40,731 bases of DNA. Source: an uncultured Prevotella sp. Its GTDB lineage: Bacteria > Bacteroidota > Bacteroidia > Bacteroidales > Bacteroidaceae. This document shows, piece after piece, positions 39,055-40,731 of the stretch (the stretch's first letter is position 1; each line of letters begins with the position of its first letter). Under the pieces are notes generated by a model. The model had not been told where the DNA came from, did no database searches, and was given only the letters and a program-made list of their open reading frames with translations. Position numbers and translations under genes: made by a program. The stretch is taken from NCBI GenBank assembly GCA_905236875.1, contig CAJOQT010000038.1:1-40731 (forward strand), in the 5' to 3' direction.

Positions 39055-39084
39055 CAAAGGTACGAATAAGTGAGCGAAATGCAA
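39055..39084 (-). promoter_or_regulatory. panE promoter P1, TTG - 19 nt - TACCTTTG
   Basis: TTG at 39084-39082 and TACCTTTG at 39062-39055; it lies 89 nt upstream of P2 and carries the same 20-base core. An imperfect palindrome around GGTC (39037-39062) overlaps its -7 box. Confidence 0.65.
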
Positions 39085-39137
39085 AAGGAAAATTTATTTT
39101 TCTTTTCATTTCCGAATGCGAAATCATAATTATTTTG

Positions 39138-39145
39138 TATCTTTG
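39138..39145 (+). promoter_or_regulatory. -7 box TATCTTTG of the 39177 esterase gene
   Basis: TATCTTTG precedes the ATG by 31 nt; no TTG at the proper distance, so -33 is weak. Confidence 0.65.
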
Positions 39146-39176
39146 TCGGCAGATTTGACAATTAAAAGCCAAAAAC

Positions 39177-40634
39177 ATGTACAGACGTTTTCTATTGATG
39201 ACTGCACTCGCGACACTTGCCGTGGGAGGACAGGCAAAAGTAAGGTTGCCGCATATCATCTGTGACAACATGGTAATCCAACAACAGACGGATGCACGGC
39301 TGTGGGGATGGGCAAAAGCCGGCAGGGAAGTCTGCGTGACCACTTCATGGAACCGGCAGACGGTGAAGGCCAAGGCCGACAGTAACGGCAAGTGGCTCGT
39401 CAAGGTCAGCACGCCCGTTGCTTCCTATACACCCTACAGCATCACGTTCGATGACGGTGACGGGGCGGTAACTGTCAGTAATGTGCTGGCCGGTGAGGTC
39501 TGGGTGTGCGCAGGACAGTCGAACATGGAGATGCCTGTAAGGGGCTTCGGCCAGTGTCCTGTCGAGAACTTCAACCAGTTTGTCATTGAGGCACAGAACC
39601 CCCATGCAGTACGTTCCGTCAAGATTCCCAGCATCATGAGGATGACCCCTCAGGAAGATGCCGACTGCTCGTGGAAGGTTCAGAGTCCGCAGAACGTCCT
39701 TGACTTCTCTGCCACCGGCTATTTCTTCGCCCGTCTGGTCAATAAGGCCCTCGGCGTTCCCGTCGGACTTATCGAAGCCAACAAGGGCGGTTCGCGAGTA
39801 GAGAGCTGGCTGACCAAGGAGAACCTGGAGCGTTACACCAATGAGCCGACAGACACAATGGGTATCGTCAATTTCAAGAAGGAGTGGGACTACCACCGTG
39901 CCCTGGTCTGGGGTAACGGCACGTTCAACCCTATCCTGAACTATACCGTGAAGGGAATCCTGTTCTATCAGGGCTGTTCGAATGTCGGCGATCCCGCCAA
40001 CCAGTACTCCGAGCGTCTGAAACTGCTTGTAGAGCAGTGGCGCAGTCAGTTCGGACTGGGGGAGATACCTTTCTATTTCGTACAGATTGCCCCCTTCCGT
40101 TACGACGACGATAATCCGGCAATATCTGGTGCCTTGCTTCGTGAACAGCAGTTCCGTGCCTCGCAGATCATCCCCAACAGCGGCCTCGTCTGCACCAACG
40201 ACTGTGTCTATCCCTACGAGAGCACACAGATCCATCCCACGCAGAAGCAGAAGGTGGGAGAGCGTCTGGCTTTCCTCGCCCTCAACCGTACCTATGGCAT
40301 GTCTTCCGTTATCTGTCAGAGTCCTTCATATAAGGAGATGACGGTGAAGAATGATACCGTTTTCCTCCATTTCAACGATGAATTCGGCGGGTTGAGCCGT
40401 TTCGAGGACATCGAAGGCTTTGAGGTGGCAGGTGCCGACCGGGTGTTCCACAAAGCCAAGGCCCAGCACTACTGGATACCTGGTGGCGGCCTGTGGGACG
40501 AGGCGCTCATCGTGGTAAGTCCAGAGGTGAAGCAGCCCGTTGCCGTACGTTACTGCTTCCGCAACTTCCAATTAGGTAATCTGGGCAACATGGGTGGCCT
40601 GCCCCTGTTCCCGTTTAGAACTGACGACTGGTAA
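39177..40634 (+). CDS. Secreted SGNH esterase, sialate O-acetylesterase family, second copy
   Basis: 485 aa. The signal peptide MYRRFLLMTALATLAVGGQA is followed by a strand-rich segment and VCAGQSNMEMP with nucleophile Ser115. The second block reads FYQGCSNVGDP, with Cys where the 15091 gene product has Glu (WYQGESN), and the last block reads TQIHPTQKQKVGERL, with Gln where the other has Asp (DIHP). These changes suggest a different subfamily rather than inactivation, because the Ser and His are kept. It should remove O-acetyl groups from a sugar in the periplasm or outside. It stands alone, so the natural substrate is unknown. Confidence 0.85.
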   Translation: MYRRFLLMTALATLAVGGQAKVRLPHIICDNMVIQQQTDARLWGWAKAGREVCVTTSWNRQTVKAKADSNGKWLVKVSTPVASYTPYSITFDDGDGAVTVSNVLAGEVWVCAGQSNMEMPVRGFGQCPVENFNQFVIEAQNPHAVRSVKIPSIMRMTPQEDADCSWKVQSPQNVLDFSATGYFFARLVNKALGVPVGLIEANKGGSRVESWLTKENLERYTNEPTDTMGIVNFKKEWDYHRALVWGNGTFNPILNYTVKGILFYQGCSNVGDPANQYSERLKLLVEQWRSQFGLGEIPFYFVQIAPFRYDDDNPAISGALLREQQFRASQIIPNSGLVCTNDCVYPYESTQIHPTQKQKVGERLAFLALNRTYGMSSVICQSPSYKEMTVKNDTVFLHFNDEFGGLSRFEDIEGFEVAGADRVFHKAKAQHYWIPGGGLWDEALIVVSPEVKQPVAVRYCFRNFQLGNLGNMGGLPLFPFRTDDW

Positions 40635-40673
40635 TATGATAAAGGACAACGGACAACAGACCCCCTCTTCCGT

Positions 40674-40731
40674 CCCCCCGAGGGGGGAAACGCATGCGCA
40701 GAAAGCCTCCCCTCGGGGAGGTTTGGAGGGG
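40674..40731. repeat. Two GC-rich hairpins after the esterase gene
   Basis: CCCCCCGAGGGGGG (40674-40687) and CCTCCCCTCGGGGAGG (40706-40721) fold on themselves; the sequence runs off the window. They look like the GC-rich intergenic repeats common in Bacteroidales, and may also stop transcription. Confidence 0.7.

Noticed and set aside
39177..40634. Inactive second esterase because Glu and Asp of the other copy are Cys and Gln
   Set aside because: The Ser and His are kept and, from family knowledge, QGCSN and QIHP occur in many Bacteroides members, so it is a subfamily trait.

Overview
The window looks like chromosomal DNA of a xylan-degrading Prevotella-type bacterium (Bacteroidales). The evidence is the Bacteroidetes promoter form (TTG, 19-20 nt, TAnnTTTG) in front of most transcription units, lipoproteins with an acidic export signal after the lipobox cysteine, a long-form LepB, and a symporter-GH10-GH43 xylan cluster ordered as I recall for xynD-xynA-xynB of P. 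bryantii. I assign no species.

Layout. Positions 1-1252 hold the end of an acetate/succinate CoA-transferase. Positions 1343-7424 are a surface-protein locus: a lipoprotein, an outer-membrane beta-barrel, a broken lipoprotein and a broken small barrel. Three of these four genes share an upstream element with TTGTCGC repeats. Positions 7545-10574 encode a partner-switching signalling operon (sensor PP2C phosphatase with fused kinase domain, STAS antagonist, AraC-type protein). Positions 10585-14939 (minus) carry a HlyIII-type membrane protein, a CAU tRNA, a WbqC-like protein, a signal peptidase-like protein without catalytic residues, active LepB and DapB. Positions 15091-21304 are a xylan/acetyl-ester cluster ending in an ECF sigma factor that overlaps the GH43 gene. 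Positions 21325-26076 (minus) form a tightly packed operon: hypothetical gene, rpoN, PAP2 protein, purE, ispG. Positions 26246-30724 hold a secreted unknown, an inositol-phosphate phosphatase-like enzyme and a DEAD-box helicase.

Positions 30821-37864 are accessory. They contain a YoeB toxin with an unusual antitoxin, then a visibly AT-richer restriction-modification island (one C5-cytosine methyltransferase and two paralogous Bpu10I-like nuclease subunits) closed by a 21-bp perfect hairpin. Next come a DUF6078-type gene and a VirE/VapE-like ATPase gene enclosed between two equal-length inverted-repeat arms, and then an orphan antitoxin-like gene. The window closes with a ketopantoate reductase-like gene with tandem promoters and a second SGNH esterase.

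The items most worth following up are the inverted-repeat VirE unit, the two-subunit restriction enzyme with only one methyltransferase, the three-copy promoter element at the surface-protein locus, and the signal peptidase pseudoenzyme. Gene functions come from motifs read by eye; no database search was run.
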